DNA of 64,000 nucleotides from Streptomyces iranensis (GCF_017874715.1 NZ_JAGGLR010000027.1:124001-188000); one strand, 5' to 3'; positions 26,470-42,580 are shown, counted from the stretch's first letter. Program-made: numbers and translations. Notes: generated from the sequence alone by a model not told the origin.

Positions 26470-26647
26470 CAACTCTCCGTTACTGCTAGGCTTCACTCCG
26501 TGCCATTGGGCGCCGGGCAGGGCTTGTCCGTCATGAGACCGCACAGCGGTCGAGTGAGAAGCCCCTTCGGGGGAGGAGTCACCTGCAGATACTGCCGTAC
26601 GAATCTGCGGACAGGCAGCCCGTTCTCTGAACGAGGACTGGCCTGAA

Positions 26648-26691
26648 CATATGAGCGGGCTCCCGGCCTCGGCCGGGAGCCCGCTCATATG
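26648..26691. terminator. 21-bp perfect-stem hairpin downstream of aspC
   Basis: The arms 26648-26668 and 26671-26691 are perfectly complementary, leaving two unpaired bases at the tip. Each arm runs from CATATGAG to GGC. It lies 15 bases past the aminotransferase stop; no T-tract follows. It could also end a short rightward transcript starting near add. Confidence 0.8.
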
Positions 26692-26705
26692 CGGCTCATG
26701 ATGCC

Positions 26706-27944
26706 TTACGCGCTCGCCTCGCCCAGCAGCTTCTGCAGCCGGGAGACGCCCTCGACGAGGTCCTCGTCGCCCAGCGCGTAGGACAGCCGCAGATAGCCCG
26801 GGGTGCCGAACGCCTCACCCGGCACCACCGCGACCTCGGCCTCCTCCAGGATGATCTCGGCCAGCTCCACGGTGGTCCGCGGCCGCTTGCCGCGGATCTC
26901 CTTGCCGAGCAGCCCCTTGACCGAGGGGTAGGCGTAGAAGGCGCCCTCCGGCTCCGGGCACTCGACGCCGTCGATCTCGTTCAGCATCCGCACGATGGTG
27001 CGGCGGCGGCGGTCGAACGCCTCGCGCATCGCGGCCACGGCGTCGAGGTCGCCCGAGACGGCGGTCAGCGCGGCGACCTGAGCGACATTGCTCACATTCG
27101 AGGTGGCGTGCGACTGGAGGTTGGTCGCGGCCTTGACGACGTCCTTGGGACCGATGACCCAGCCCACCCGCCAGCCGGTCATCGCGTACGTCTTGGCGAC
27201 ACCGTTGACCACAATGCACTTGTCGCGCAGCTCGGGCACCACGACCGGCAGCGAGTGGAACTGGGCGTCGCCGTAGACCAGGTGCTCGTAGATCTCGTCG
27301 GTCAGCACCCACAGCCCGTTGTCGGCGGCCCAGCGGCCGATCGCCTCGACCTGCTCACGGCTGTAGACCGCGCCGGTGGGGTTCGAGGGGGAGACGAAGA
27401 GCAGCACCTTGGTGTTCTTGGTGCGGGCCGCCTCCAGCTGCTCGACGGAGACGCGGTAGCCGGTCGTCTCGTCGGCGACGACATCCACCGGGACACCGCC
27501 GGCCAGCCGGATCGACTCCGGGTAGGTGGTCCAGTAGGGCGCGGGGACGATGACCTCGTCGCCCGGGTCCAGGATCGCGGCGAACGCCTCGTAGATCGCC
27601 TGCTTGCCGCCGTTGGTCACCAGGATCTGGGCCGCCTCGACCTCGTACCCGCTGTCACGCAGCGTCTTCGCGGCGATCGCGGCCTTGAGCTCGGGGAGTC
27701 CGCCGGCCGGGGTGTAGCGGTGGTACTTCGGGTCGCGGCACGCCGCGGCCGCGGCGTCGACGATGTAGTCCGGCGTGGCGAAGTCGGGCTCACCGGCGCC
27801 GAAGCCGATCACCGGACGGCCCGCGGCCTTGAGGGCCTTGGCCTTGGCGTCGACGGCGAGGGTCGCGGACTCGGAGATCGAACCGATCCTGGCCGAGACC
27901 CGCCGGTCGGTCGGGGACTGTACTGGGGGAGTAGCAGCGGTCAT
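26706..27944 (-). CDS. aspC: Pyridoxal-phosphate aspartate aminotransferase
   Basis: A class I aminotransferase (412 aa) interconverting aspartate/2-oxoglutarate and oxaloacetate/glutamate. Visible: N-terminal IGSISESATLAVDAKAKALK, the substrate loop GAGEPDFATP, NGGKQAIYE, PSNPTGAVYS, DEIYEHLVY and the PLP-lysine Lys251 in NGVAKTYAMTGWR. These mark the Igamma/Ib subgroup that may also use prephenate. The ATG has no clear ribosome site and may be leaderless; a longer upstream frame lacks similarity. Confidence 0.93.
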   Translation of the reverse strand: MTAATPPVQSPTDRRVSARIGSISESATLAVDAKAKALKAAGRPVIGFGAGEPDFATPDYIVDAAAAACRDPKYHRYTPAGGLPELKAAIAAKTLRDSGYEVEAAQILVTNGGKQAIYEAFAAILDPGDEVIVPAPYWTTYPESIRLAGGVPVDVVADETTGYRVSVEQLEAARTKNTKVLLFVSPSNPTGAVYSREQVEAIGRWAADNGLWVLTDEIYEHLVYGDAQFHSLPVVVPELRDKCIVVNGVAKTYAMTGWRVGWVIGPKDVVKAATNLQSHATSNVSNVAQVAALTAVSGDLDAVAAMREAFDRRRRTIVRMLNEIDGVECPEPEGAFYAYPSVKGLLGKEIRGKRPRTTVELAEIILEEAEVAVVPGEAFGTPGYLRLSYALGDEDLVEGVSRLQKLLGEASA

Positions 27945-28125
27945 AGATGCATCGTCGCAGACGGGCGAAATGGGTGGCACACGGGTTTGCGGAGACTTCG
28001 CGCGCTTCTCGTTCGACGCCCGGCCGTCAAGCACGTACACTCATCCGTCGTTGGCCGATCAACAGCCGGATCCGACCGCACACTCCGTGCAGCCGGATGT
28101 ATGCGGTAGGTTGGGAGTGCCACAA

Positions 28126-28198
28126 AGGGTCGTAGCTCAATTGGTAGAGCACTGGTCTCCAAAACCAGCGGTTGGGGGTTCAAGTCCCTCCGGCCCTG
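28126..28198 (+). tRNA. tRNA-Trp (CCA)
   Basis: A 73-nt cloverleaf: acceptor AGGGTCG/CGGCCCT, anticodon stem CTGGT/ACCAG, loop CTCCAAA with anticodon CCA at 28159-28161. TAGGTT (28107-28112) is a plausible -10. It precedes secE, the common Actinobacteria arrangement. Confidence 0.97.
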
Positions 28199-28305
28199 CT
28201 ACACGCACTGTGATGAGGGTGCGTGCATGCGTACGCAAGGACAAGCACCGCTGTGCGGCCGGGCCGGACGCGGCACGGCCACGACCCGGATTCAGGTGAG
28301 GACGA

Positions 28306-28596
28306 GTGACGGAAGCCCTTGGCTCCACCGCGACGCCTGAGAGCGGTCGTCCCGAGGATGAGGAGACGACCAAGCGGGGTCGTCGTGGTGGCAAACGCGC
28401 GAAGAAGGGGCCCTTCGGCCGGCTCGCGCTTTTCTACCGCCAGATCATCGCTGAGCTGCGGAAGGTCGTCTGGCCGACGCGCAATCAGCTGTCGACGTAC
28501 ACCAGCGTGGTGATCGTTTTCGTCGTCATCATGATCGGCATCGTGACCGTGATTGACTATGGGTTCAACAACGCCATCAAGTACGTTTTTGGCTGA
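28306..28596 (+). CDS. secE: Preprotein translocase subunit SecE
   Basis: SecE clamps the SecY channel for protein export. The 96-aa protein has a basic/acidic N-terminal extension, the conserved amphipathic segment FYRQIIAELRKVVWPTRNQL (~43-62) and one C-terminal transmembrane helix (TSVVIVFVVIMIGIVTVIDYGF). The GTG start follows GAGGAC. It is co-transcribed with nusG 83 bases downstream. Confidence 0.96.
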   Translation: MTEALGSTATPESGRPEDEETTKRGRRGGKRAKKGPFGRLALFYRQIIAELRKVVWPTRNQLSTYTSVVIVFVVIMIGIVTVIDYGFNNAIKYVFG

Positions 28597-28679
28597 GACC
28601 CTCGCGAAAGGCGGCCGCTGTCCCGGCGTCGCCTCTTTCGCACGTTCCACCCCTTTGAAGCCAGGAAGAAGCAGCCACA

Positions 28680-29516
28680 GTGTCTGACCCGAACCTGAAC
28701 GACGCCGCCGAGCCCGTCGAGTCCCGTGAGGACGAGCTCGACATCGTCGAGGCGGCGGACTCCGACCAGGCTGAAGCGGCCGACGCCTCGGCGGGCGTTC
28801 CCGCCGAGGAGGACGCGCTGCGCGTCGAGGACGAAGACGCCCTCGAGACCGAGGCGGCCCAGGCGGACGACGCGGTCGAGACCGAGGCCGAGGCTGAGGT
28901 CGACCCGGTCGAGGCGCTCCGCGAGGAGCTGCGCGGGCTGCCCGGCGAGTGGTACGTGATCCACACCTACGCGGGCTACGAGAAGCGCGTGAAGGCCAAC
29001 CTGGAGCAGCGTGCCGTCTCGCTGAACGTCGAGGAGTTCATCTACCAGGCCGAGGTCCCCGAGGAAGAGATCGTCCAGATCAAGAACGGCGAGCGCAAGA
29101 ACGTCCGGCAGAACAAGCTGCCCGGCTATGTGCTCGTCCGCATGGATCTGACGAACGAGTCGTGGGGCGTCGTCCGCAACACCCCGGGCGTCACCGGCTT
29201 CGTGGGCAACGCCTACGACCCGTACCCGCTGACCCTGGACGAGATCGTCAAGATGCTCGCCCCCGAGGCCGAGGAGAAGGCCGCCAAGGCCGCCGCCGAG
29301 GAGAGCGGTGTGCCGGCGCCGAGCCGCAAGGTCGAGGTCCAGGTGCTGGACTTCGAGGTGGGCGACTCGGTCACGGTCACCGACGGCCCGTTCGCGACCC
29401 TGCAGGCGACGATCAACGAGATCAACGCCGACTCGAAGAAGGTCAAGGGCCTGGTGGAGATCTTCGGCCGGGAGACCCCGGTCGAGCTGAGCTTCGACCA
29501 GATCCAGAAGAACTGA
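28680..29516 (+). CDS. nusG: Transcription termination/antitermination factor NusG
   Basis: NusG binds RNA polymerase, promotes processivity and couples to Rho or the ribosome. The 278-aa protein has the typical actinobacterial acidic extension (~1-85), then the NGN domain starting at EWYVIHTYAGYEKRVKANL with GYVLVRM and NTPGVTGFVG, and a C-terminal KOW domain (FEVGDSVTVTDGPFATLQATI). Length suits Streptomyces NusG. The start is GTG. Confidence 0.96.
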   Translation: MSDPNLNDAAEPVESREDELDIVEAADSDQAEAADASAGVPAEEDALRVEDEDALETEAAQADDAVETEAEAEVDPVEALREELRGLPGEWYVIHTYAGYEKRVKANLEQRAVSLNVEEFIYQAEVPEEEIVQIKNGERKNVRQNKLPGYVLVRMDLTNESWGVVRNTPGVTGFVGNAYDPYPLTLDEIVKMLAPEAEEKAAKAAAEESGVPAPSRKVEVQVLDFEVGDSVTVTDGPFATLQATINEINADSKKVKGLVEIFGRETPVELSFDQIQKN

Positions 29517-29554
29517 GTCTCTTCAGAGCTGAGTCTCTTCACGAGAACTTCCGA

Positions 29555-29589
29555 CAGGTCAGACGGGCTTATGCGGCCGGTCTGACCTG
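29555..29589 (+). terminator. Hairpin between nusG and rplK
   Basis: CAGGTCAGAC pairs with GTCTGACCTG around a 15-base loop, followed by CTCGGTTTTAA. It probably ends the secE-nusG transcript; a weak TATCGT -10 (29620-29625) for rplK follows. Confidence 0.7.
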
Positions 29590-29696
29590 CTCGGTTTTAA
29601 GGCGCACAGCTATACCCGTTATCGTTGTGCGGTATGCCTCCATCCGGATGATCCGGTTCGGAGGCGAACACCCTCTCACTAGGACCCGGAGAGAGC

Positions 29697-30131
29697 ATGC
29701 CTCCCAAGAAGAAGAAGGTCACGGGGCTGATCAAGCTCCAGATCCAGGCCGGCGCCGCGAACCCGGCCCCGCCGGTCGGCCCCGCGCTGGGTCAGCACGG
29801 CGTCAACATCATGGAGTTCTGCAAGGCCTACAACGCCGCGACCGAGTCGCAGCGCGGCATGGTCGTGCCGGTGGAGATCACGGTCTACGAGGACCGCTCC
29901 TTCACCTTCGTGACCAAGACTCCGCCGGCCGCCAAGCTGATCCTCAAGGCCGCGGGCGTGGAGAAGGGCTCCGGCGAGCCGCACAAGACCAAGGTCGCCA
30001 AGATCAGCCGCGACCAGGTGCGTGAGATCGCCACCACCAAGATGCCCGACCTGAACGCCAACGACCTGGACGCCGCCGAGAAGATCATCGCCGGCACCGC
30101 CCGTTCCATGGGCATCACGGTCGAGGGCTGA
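29697..30131 (+). CDS. rplK: 50S ribosomal protein L11
   Basis: L11 forms the GTPase-associated centre with L10/L12 and is needed for stringent-factor activation. The 144-aa sequence has [27 protein letters not shown] with the proline pair that contacts thiopeptides, the hinge, and the rRNA-binding C-terminal domain ending [10 protein letters not shown]. Length is normal. It is followed after 95 bases by rplA, the L11 operon arrangement. Confidence 0.97.
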
Positions 30132-30226
30132 CACCTCCCGCGTGGGGGCCGACAGCCCCCGCGGCCACCTGTGGCAGGGCCAAGCGCTGGCCCGGACCAC
30201 GAACTCCACAGACATCAGGAGCAAGA

Positions 30227-30946
30227 GTGAGCAAGCGCAGCAAGACCCTCCGCGCTGCGGACGCCAAGATCGACCGGGAGCGCGCATACGCCCCGCTCGA
30301 GGCCGTCCGGCTGGCGAAGGACACCTCCGTCACCAAGTTCGACGCGACCGTCGAGGTCGCCATGCGCCTGGGCGTCGACCCGCGCAAGGCCGACCAGATG
30401 GTCCGCGGCACCGTGAACCTGCCGCACGGCACCGGTAAGACCGCCCGGGTCCTGGTCTTCGCGACCGGTGACCGTGCTGCGGCCGCGGAGGCCGCCGGCG
30501 CCGACATCGTCGGCTCCGACGAGCTCATCGACGAGGTGTCCAAGGGCCGTCTGGACTTCGACGCCGTCGTCGCCACCCCGGACCTCATGGGCAAGGTCGG
30601 CCGCCTCGGCCGGGTGCTCGGTCCGCGTGGTCTGATGCCGAACCCGAAGACCGGCACCGTTACCCCGGACGTGGCCAAGGCCGTCACGGACATCAAGGGC
30701 GGCAAGATCGAGTTCCGCGTCGACAAGCACTCGAACCTGCACTTCATCATCGGCAAGCTCTCGTTCGACGAGACGAAGCTGGTGGAGAACTACGCCGCGG
30801 CGCTCGAGGAGATCAACCGTCTCAAGCCGTCCGCCGCTAAGGGCCGCTACATCAAGAAGGCGACCCTGACCACCACGATGGGCCCCGGCATCCCGCTGGA
30901 CGCCAACCGCACCCGCAACCTGCTGGTCGAGGAAGACGTCATCTGA
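30227..30946 (+). CDS. rplA: 50S ribosomal protein L1
   Basis: L1 binds 23S rRNA in the mobile L1 stalk and can repress its own operon. The 239-aa protein has TVNLPHGTGK (~67-76), the signature ATPDLMGKVGRLGRVLGPRGLMPNPK (~121-146) and KGGKIEFRVDKHSNLH. The GTG start has an AGGAGCAAGA site. A strong terminator follows. Confidence 0.97.
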   Translation: MSKRSKTLRAADAKIDRERAYAPLEAVRLAKDTSVTKFDATVEVAMRLGVDPRKADQMVRGTVNLPHGTGKTARVLVFATGDRAAAAEAAGADIVGSDELIDEVSKGRLDFDAVVATPDLMGKVGRLGRVLGPRGLMPNPKTGTVTPDVAKAVTDIKGGKIEFRVDKHSNLHFIIGKLSFDETKLVENYAAALEEINRLKPSAAKGRYIKKATLTTTMGPGIPLDANRTRNLLVEEDVI

Positions 30947-30980
30947 GGCAGTCCCCGATCAGCGCACCATGGTGTGCAAC

Positions 30981-31022
30981 CGCCGGGCCCCCGCACCGCG
31001 TCGAAGGTGCGGGGGCCCGGCG
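30981..31022 (+). terminator. Terminator after rplA
   Basis: The 17-bp perfect stem CGCCGGGCCCCCGCACC and its complement close on an eight-base loop; a TCTTCC stretch follows. It isolates rplKA from the lipoprotein gene. Confidence 0.9.
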
Positions 31023-31097
31023 TCTTCCGCTGTCGGCCCCCTCCGCTAGAGTCACTCTGCAGACGTAGTAAAAGAGAAATAAAAACTAGGGGGAGCC

Positions 31098-31988
31098 GTG
31101 CGCGGTACTCATGTCGGTGCGCGATGGGCGATAGCCGCTGGAAGCCTTGTTCTGATGGTCGGCCTCACCGCGTGCGGGAGCGAGAAGTCCGATGACGACA
31201 AGGCCGGCGACAAGACCGGCGGCGACAAGTCCGGGCAGTCCGCGATGAGCCCGCTGGCGGCACTCAAGCTCGCCTCGCAGCAGACGGACAAGAAGAACTC
31301 GGCCAAGGTCGAGGGCACCACCAAGATGGGCGAGCAGAACTCGCAGATGTCCGGCGACATGGACTGGGCCGACGGCATCCGGGCCAACATGTCCATCACG
31401 CAGAACGGTGGCGCCATCGCCTCCTCCCCGATCGCGGGCAAGCCGATGGACGCCAAGTACACGCCGGACGCCATGTTCCTGAACATGGGCGACGAGTTCG
31501 CCGCCCAGGCGGGCAGCGGCAAGCACTGGGTGAAGTACGACTACGACGTGCTGGCCCAGAAGGCGGGCCCCTCGGGCGCCTTCCTGAAGGACCAGATGCA
31601 GAACAACAACCCGTCGCGCTCGGTGGAGCTGCTGCTCGCCACGGGCAAGGTCAAGAGCGTGGGCAGCGAGGACGTGAAGGGCGTCAAGGCCACCCACTAC
31701 ACGGGTACGGTCAAGGTCTCCGAGATCGCCAAGATGCAGTCCAAGGAGCTCAGCCAGTCCGACCTGGACGCCCTCCAGAAGCAGCTGGAGACCTCCGGTA
31801 TGGACACCGAGACCATCGACCTGTGGGTGGACGGGGAGAACCTGCTGGTCAAGAAGCGTGAGCAGGCGCAGAGCAACAGCGGCGCCTACGACTCCACGGT
31901 CTTCTACTCGGACTACGGCACCAGCGTGACCGTCACCGAGCCGTCCTCCTCGGACACCGTGGACTTCCAGGACATGCTCCAGCAGTAG
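31098..31988 (+). CDS. Lipoprotein, LppX/LprG-like
   Basis: The 296-aa exported protein has a lipoprotein signal peptide with lipobox LTAC (Cys26), a Lys/Asp/Gly-rich linker, then a domain with alternating beta-strands and threonine/serine-rich segments resembling the LppX/LprAFG fold, which in mycobacteria carries lipids across the envelope. Family assignment rests on general layout and is moderate. A TAGAGT -10 (31047-31052) gives it its own promoter. Its place between rplA and rplJ recurs in Streptomyces as far as I recall, but a link to translation is not evident. Confidence 0.72.
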   Translation: MRGTHVGARWAIAAGSLVLMVGLTACGSEKSDDDKAGDKTGGDKSGQSAMSPLAALKLASQQTDKKNSAKVEGTTKMGEQNSQMSGDMDWADGIRANMSITQNGGAIASSPIAGKPMDAKYTPDAMFLNMGDEFAAQAGSGKHWVKYDYDVLAQKAGPSGAFLKDQMQNNNPSRSVELLLATGKVKSVGSEDVKGVKATHYTGTVKVSEIAKMQSKELSQSDLDALQKQLETSGMDTETIDLWVDGENLLVKKREQAQSNSGAYDSTVFYSDYGTSVTVTEPSSSDTVDFQDMLQQ

Positions 31989-31995
31989 AGCCGAT

Positions 31996-32025
31996 TTGCC
32001 TGGCCGCGGCCCGTTCGCGTAATCT
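31996..32025 (+). promoter_or_regulatory. rplJL promoter
   Basis: TTGCCT and TAATCT are separated by 18 bp, directly upstream of the structured L10 leader. Confidence 0.65.
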
Positions 32026-32029
32026 CTCA

Positions 32030-32215
32030 ACGAAGCCAAAGACCGCTGGTTGTCGCTGTGTCCCGCAAGGGATCCGGTGGCTGAAGGATCCGCTAGCTGC
32101 GGGCGACCTGCGTAGGTGACTGAGGTTGCACTCCCGAACGGGCCGTGGGTCCGAGTCGGTCGAGTTACGCCCCGAGCGCCTGCGCCGGGGCGTTTTCGCA
32201 TTGTCTCAGTCTCCT
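32030..32215 (+). promoter_or_regulatory. Ribosomal protein L10 leader
   Basis: This is a ~185-base structured leader between the promoter and rplJ. It ends in a hairpin CGCCCCG...CGGGGCG (32168-32192) followed by TTTT, an attenuator-like element. Position and layout match the L10 leader, where the L10-L12 complex binds its own mRNA to limit synthesis. Confidence 0.75.
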
Positions 32216-32263
32216 TCCTTCAGACCGAAGCGGTCCTCATCACCCGGAAGGAGGCCGAGGCTC

Positions 32264-32827
32264 ATGGCGAGTCCTGACAAGGTCGCAGCCGTCGACGAGA
32301 TGCGGGAGAAGTTCCGCAACGCGAACGCGGCCCTTGTGACCGCGTACACCGGTCTCACCGTTGCGCAGCTGAAGGAGCTGCGCCGTTCGCTCGGTGAGAA
32401 CGCTCAGTACCGTGTGGTGAAGAACACGCTGACCAAGATCGCGGCCAACGAGGCCGGGATCAACCAGCTCGACGACCTGTTCTCGGGTTCGTCGGCCGTC
32501 GCCTTCGTGACCGGTGACCCGGTCGAGGCGGCGAAGGGTCTCCGTGACTTCGCCAAGGACAACCCCGCTCTCGTGATCAAGGGCGGTGTCCTTGATGGCA
32601 AGGCGCTGTCCGCCGACGAGATCAAGAAGCTCGCGGACCTCGAGTCCCGTGAGGTGCTGCTCGCCAGGCTGGCGGGTGCGATGAAGGGCAAGCAGTCCCA
32701 GGCTGCCGCGCTCTTCCAGGCCCCGCTGTCGAAGTTCGTCCGGACCGCCGAGGCGCTCCGGCAGAAGCAGGCCGAGCAGGGCGGTGCCGACACCCCGGCT
32801 CCCGCCGAGGCCGAGGCCGCCGAGTAG
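32264..32827 (+). CDS. rplJ: 50S ribosomal protein L10
   Basis: L10 anchors L12 dimers on the ribosomal stalk and, with L12, represses this operon. The protein from the ATG preceded by GGAAGGAGG is 187 aa and starts MASPDKVAAVDEMREKFRNA, as in relatives. It contains TAYTGLTVAQLKELRRSLGE, YRVVKNTLTKIAA and the C-terminal helix that binds L12, then an Ala/Glu/Pro tail. A longer open frame upstream overlaps the leader and is not coding. Confidence 0.96.
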   Translation: MASPDKVAAVDEMREKFRNANAALVTAYTGLTVAQLKELRRSLGENAQYRVVKNTLTKIAANEAGINQLDDLFSGSSAVAFVTGDPVEAAKGLRDFAKDNPALVIKGGVLDGKALSADEIKKLADLESREVLLARLAGAMKGKQSQAAALFQAPLSKFVRTAEALRQKQAEQGGADTPAPAEAEAAE

Positions 32828-32911
32828 TCAGGCCCCGGTCGCAGCGGGCCCGGAAGCCCGCCGACATGTACATCCGGCACCACCTGCCGAATTAGTGGAA
32901 GGACCGCCACC

Positions 32912-33301
32912 ATGGCGAAGCTCAGCCAGGACGACCTGCTCGCGCAGTTCGAGGAGATGACCCTCATCGAGCTCTCCGAGTTCGTGAAGGCCTTCGAGGA
33001 GAAGTTCGACGTCACCGCCGCCGCCCCGGCCGCCGTGGTCGCCGCCGCCCCGGGTGCCCCGGGTGCCGCTGCCCCGGCCGAGGAGGAGAAGGACGAGTTC
33101 GACGTCGTCCTCACCGGCGCCGGCGACAAGAAGATCCAGGTCATCAAGGTCGTGCGTGAGCTGACCTCCCTGGGTCTGAAGGAGGCCAAGGACCTCGTCG
33201 ACGGCACCCCGAAGCCGGTCCTCGAGAAGGTCAACAAGGAGCAGGCCGACAAGGCCGCCGAGTCCCTCAAGGCCGCCGGCGCCTCCGTCGAGGTCAAGTG
33301 A
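32912..33301 (+). CDS. rplL: 50S ribosomal protein L7/L12
   Basis: L12 recruits translation factors to the ribosome. The 129-aa protein has the N-terminal dimerisation helices (MAKLSQDDLLAQFEEMTLIEL), an Ala/Pro hinge (~33-55) and the C-terminal domain EKDEFDVVLTGAGDKKIQVIKVVRELTSLGLKEAKDLVDG with the factor-binding helices. The ribosome site is GGAAGGA. A hairpin after the stop probably modulates read-through into rpoBC. Confidence 0.97.
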   Translation: MAKLSQDDLLAQFEEMTLIELSEFVKAFEEKFDVTAAAPAAVVAAAPGAPGAAAPAEEEKDEFDVVLTGAGDKKIQVIKVVRELTSLGLKEAKDLVDGTPKPVLEKVNKEQADKAAESLKAAGASVEVK

Positions 33302-33381
33302 CCCCTCGAGGTCGGATGACCTCGCGGCCCGCCGCCACACGCCGGTAGGACGTCCGGCGGCGCGGCCCGGTTCCAAGCCAG

Positions 33382-33409
33382 GGGCGATCACCCGTTCGGG
33401 TGGTCGCCC
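33382..33409 (+). terminator. Hairpin between rplL and rpoB
   Basis: GGGCGATCACCC pairs with GGGTGGTCGCCC (one G-T) on a GTTC tetraloop, with a short T-rich stretch after. It is placed to act as an attenuator or partial terminator. Confidence 0.7.
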
Positions 33410-33719
33410 TTCGGCGTTCCCGTGACGGTTACATTGCCTTATGGGTTTGTGGAGGTAGGGTGATCTTCGTTGCCCGTCGCCACGCCCTGTGACGATCTCG
33501 CCGGAGTGGGGGGCCTTGACGAACGGCACGCAGCGCGCAATTCTCAGGACGCGACGCCACACCGATCCAAAAGTCCGAGGCATGGATCGCCGGCGAAGCG
33601 GGCAGTATCGATATGCGCATCGACAGCGCGGGCTGCCGACAGGGCGTGAGAAGACAACGAGGGGCGCGCCCCCTCACCGGAGGGAGAGATTGGCACTGCC
33701 GGTCTCAGAAACTCGGCGC

Positions 33720-33748
33720 TGGACATCAGTGTGCCAAGTGGCTACACT
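33720..33748 (+). promoter_or_regulatory. rpoB promoter
   Basis: TGGACA and TACACT are separated by 17 bp, about 160 bases ahead of rpoB. The 33302-33909 gap holds this promoter, the hairpin at 33382-33409 and a leader stem-loop at 33818-33847 (GATGAA/TTCATC with inner TCCCT/AGGGA). I see no gene in it. Confidence 0.7.
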
Positions 33749-33909
33749 GACCCTTTGCGCTGCCTGTTAGCTGCTCCCTGCCCGTCACCAGGGGCATACC
33801 TACCTTCGAGCACTACCGATGAAGACTCCCTGACCAGGGATTTCATCCATGGGCTCTCGGTGGGACCGGTACGCGCGTAGTGAGTCCGAGCCCTCGGAAG
33901 GACCCCCTC

Positions 33910-37392
<3,483 letters not shown>

Positions 37393-37490
37393 CGGGTCTG
37401 GCCGGGGCACTCGCCACAGGGCGCCCCGGCCTCTCCCCGGACCCCCAGTCAGACCCGAAGACACGACCCTGAAAGAGGGATTGACGACAA

Positions 37491-41405
<3,915 letters not shown>

Positions 41406-41432
41406 GTCCGAGGACGGCTGGTAAACGTTCAC

Positions 41433-41466
41433 AGGGCGGTCACCCCATGGCGGGGGTGGCCGCCCT
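41433..41466 (+). terminator. Terminator after rpoC
   Basis: The 14-bp stem AGGGCGGTCACCCC/GGGGTGGCCGCCCT (one G-T) has a six-base loop. It ends the rpoBC transcript. Confidence 0.85.
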
Positions 41467-41511
41467 GCGGCTATGCTCCGGGTTGGTGTGTCCAGCGCGT
41501 GTGCATTTGTT

Positions 41512-41540
41512 TTGACCGGAGCCGATGCTATAGGTACGCT
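41512..41540 (+). promoter_or_regulatory. str operon (rpsL) promoter
   Basis: TTGACC and TACGCT are separated by 17 bp, giving a leader of about 190 bases. The 41406-41735 gap contains the rpoC terminator, this promoter and the hairpin element shared with the rpsJ leader. Confidence 0.65.
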
Positions 41541-41657
41541 CTGACCTTGTGCCTGGGGTGTCCCTGGGCTCCTGTGCGCGCTTCCAGACCGCTCGGGGGC
41601 CCGAGGTGTCGACACCAACAATCTGCACTCTCTGACTTTCGCAGAGGGCTGCGGTGC

Positions 41658-41683
41658 GCGACACACCCGACCGCGTGGGTCGG
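41658..41683 (+). promoter_or_regulatory. Leader hairpin element shared with the S10 operon (copy 1)
   Basis: This 26-bp segment contains CCCGACCGCGTGGGTCGG, whose CCGACC and GGTCGG arms form a stem with loop GCGTG. It is identical at 25 of 26 positions to 53166-53191 in the rpsJ leader; both are preceded nearby by GGGCTGCG. It ends 52 bases before the rpsL start. Confidence 0.7.
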
Positions 41684-41735
41684 CGAAACTCCAGGTTAGC
41701 TTTATCGAGACTGGCACACAGAAACCGGAGAAACG

Positions 41736-42107
41736 GTGCCTACGATCCAGCAGCTGGTCCGCAAGGGCCGCCAGGACAAGGTCGAGAAGAACAAGACCCC
41801 CGCCCTCGCGGGGTCGCCGCAGCGCCGTGGTACATGCACTCGCGTGTTCACCACGACGCCGAAGAAGCCGAACTCGGCGCTCCGCAAGGTCGCGCGTGTC
41901 CGGCTGAGCAGTGGGATCGAGGTCACCGCCTATGTCCCGGGTGAGGGACACAACCTGCAGGAGCACTCCATCGTGCTCGTGCGCGGCGGTCGTGTGAAGG
42001 ACCTGCCGGGTGTTCGTTACAAGATCATCCGCGGCTCCCTCGACACGCAGGGCGTCAAGAACCGCAAGCAGGCTCGCAGCCGCTACGGCGCCAAGAAGGA
42101 GAAGTAA
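41736..42107 (+). CDS. rpsL: 30S ribosomal protein S12
   Basis: S12 sits at the decoding centre. The 123-aa protein has TTPKKPNSALRKVARVRL with Lys43 and GGRVKDLPGVRYK with Lys88. Both positions, whose changes give streptomycin resistance, are wild type. The GTG start has a GGAGAAACG site. It is the first gene of the str operon. Confidence 0.97.
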   Translation: MPTIQQLVRKGRQDKVEKNKTPALAGSPQRRGTCTRVFTTTPKKPNSALRKVARVRLSSGIEVTAYVPGEGHNLQEHSIVLVRGGRVKDLPGVRYKIIRGSLDTQGVKNRKQARSRYGAKKEK

Positions 42108-42109
42108 GA

Positions 42110-42580
42110 ATGCCTCGTAAGGGTCCCGCCCCGAAGCGCCCGGTCATCATCGACCCGGTCTACAACTCTCCTCTGGTGACGTCCCTCATCAACAAGGTCC
42201 TGCTGAACGGCAAGCGCTCCACTGCCGAGCGCATTGTCTACGGCGCCATGGAGGGCCTGCGCGAGAAGTCCGGCAACGACCCGGTCATCACCCTCAAGCG
42301 CGCGCTGGAGAACGTGAAGCCGACCCTCGAGGTCCGCTCCCGCCGTGTCGGTGGCGCCACCTACCAGGTGCCGGTCGAGGTCCGTCCCGGTCGCTCCTCC
42401 ACCCTCGCGCTGCGCTGGCTGGTGGGTTACTCCCGCGCCCGGCGCGAGAAGACCATGACCGAGCGCCTGATGAACGAGCTGCTGGACGCCAGCAATGGTC
42501 TGGGCGCCTCCGTCAAGCGTCGCGAGGACACCCACAAGATGGCCGAGTCCAACAAGGCCTTCGCGCACTACCGCTGGTAG
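42110..42580 (+). CDS. rpsG: 30S ribosomal protein S7
   Basis: S7 nucleates assembly of the 30S head and in some bacteria represses the str operon. The 156-aa sequence starts MPRKGPAPKRPVIIDPVY and includes SRRVGGATYQVPVEVRPGR and REDTHKMAESNKAFAHYRW, all family hallmarks. It begins two bases after the rpsL stop, so the two are tightly coupled. Confidence 0.97.
   Translation: MPRKGPAPKRPVIIDPVYNSPLVTSLINKVLLNGKRSTAERIVYGAMEGLREKSGNDPVITLKRALENVKPTLEVRSRRVGGATYQVPVEVRPGRSSTLALRWLVGYSRARREKTMTERLMNELLDASNGLGASVKRREDTHKMAESNKAFAHYRW

Noticed and set aside
26533..26646. A 37-codon plus-strand frame upstream of add
   Set aside because: No ribosome site or recognisable similarity; kept only as a question in the findings.
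29513..29541. Direct repeat CTGAGTCTCTTCA at the nusG stop
   Set aside because: Two copies 16 bp apart are probably a small duplication; no functional context.
41736..42107. Possible streptomycin-resistance change in rpsL
   Set aside because: Lys43 and Lys88 are both wild type.
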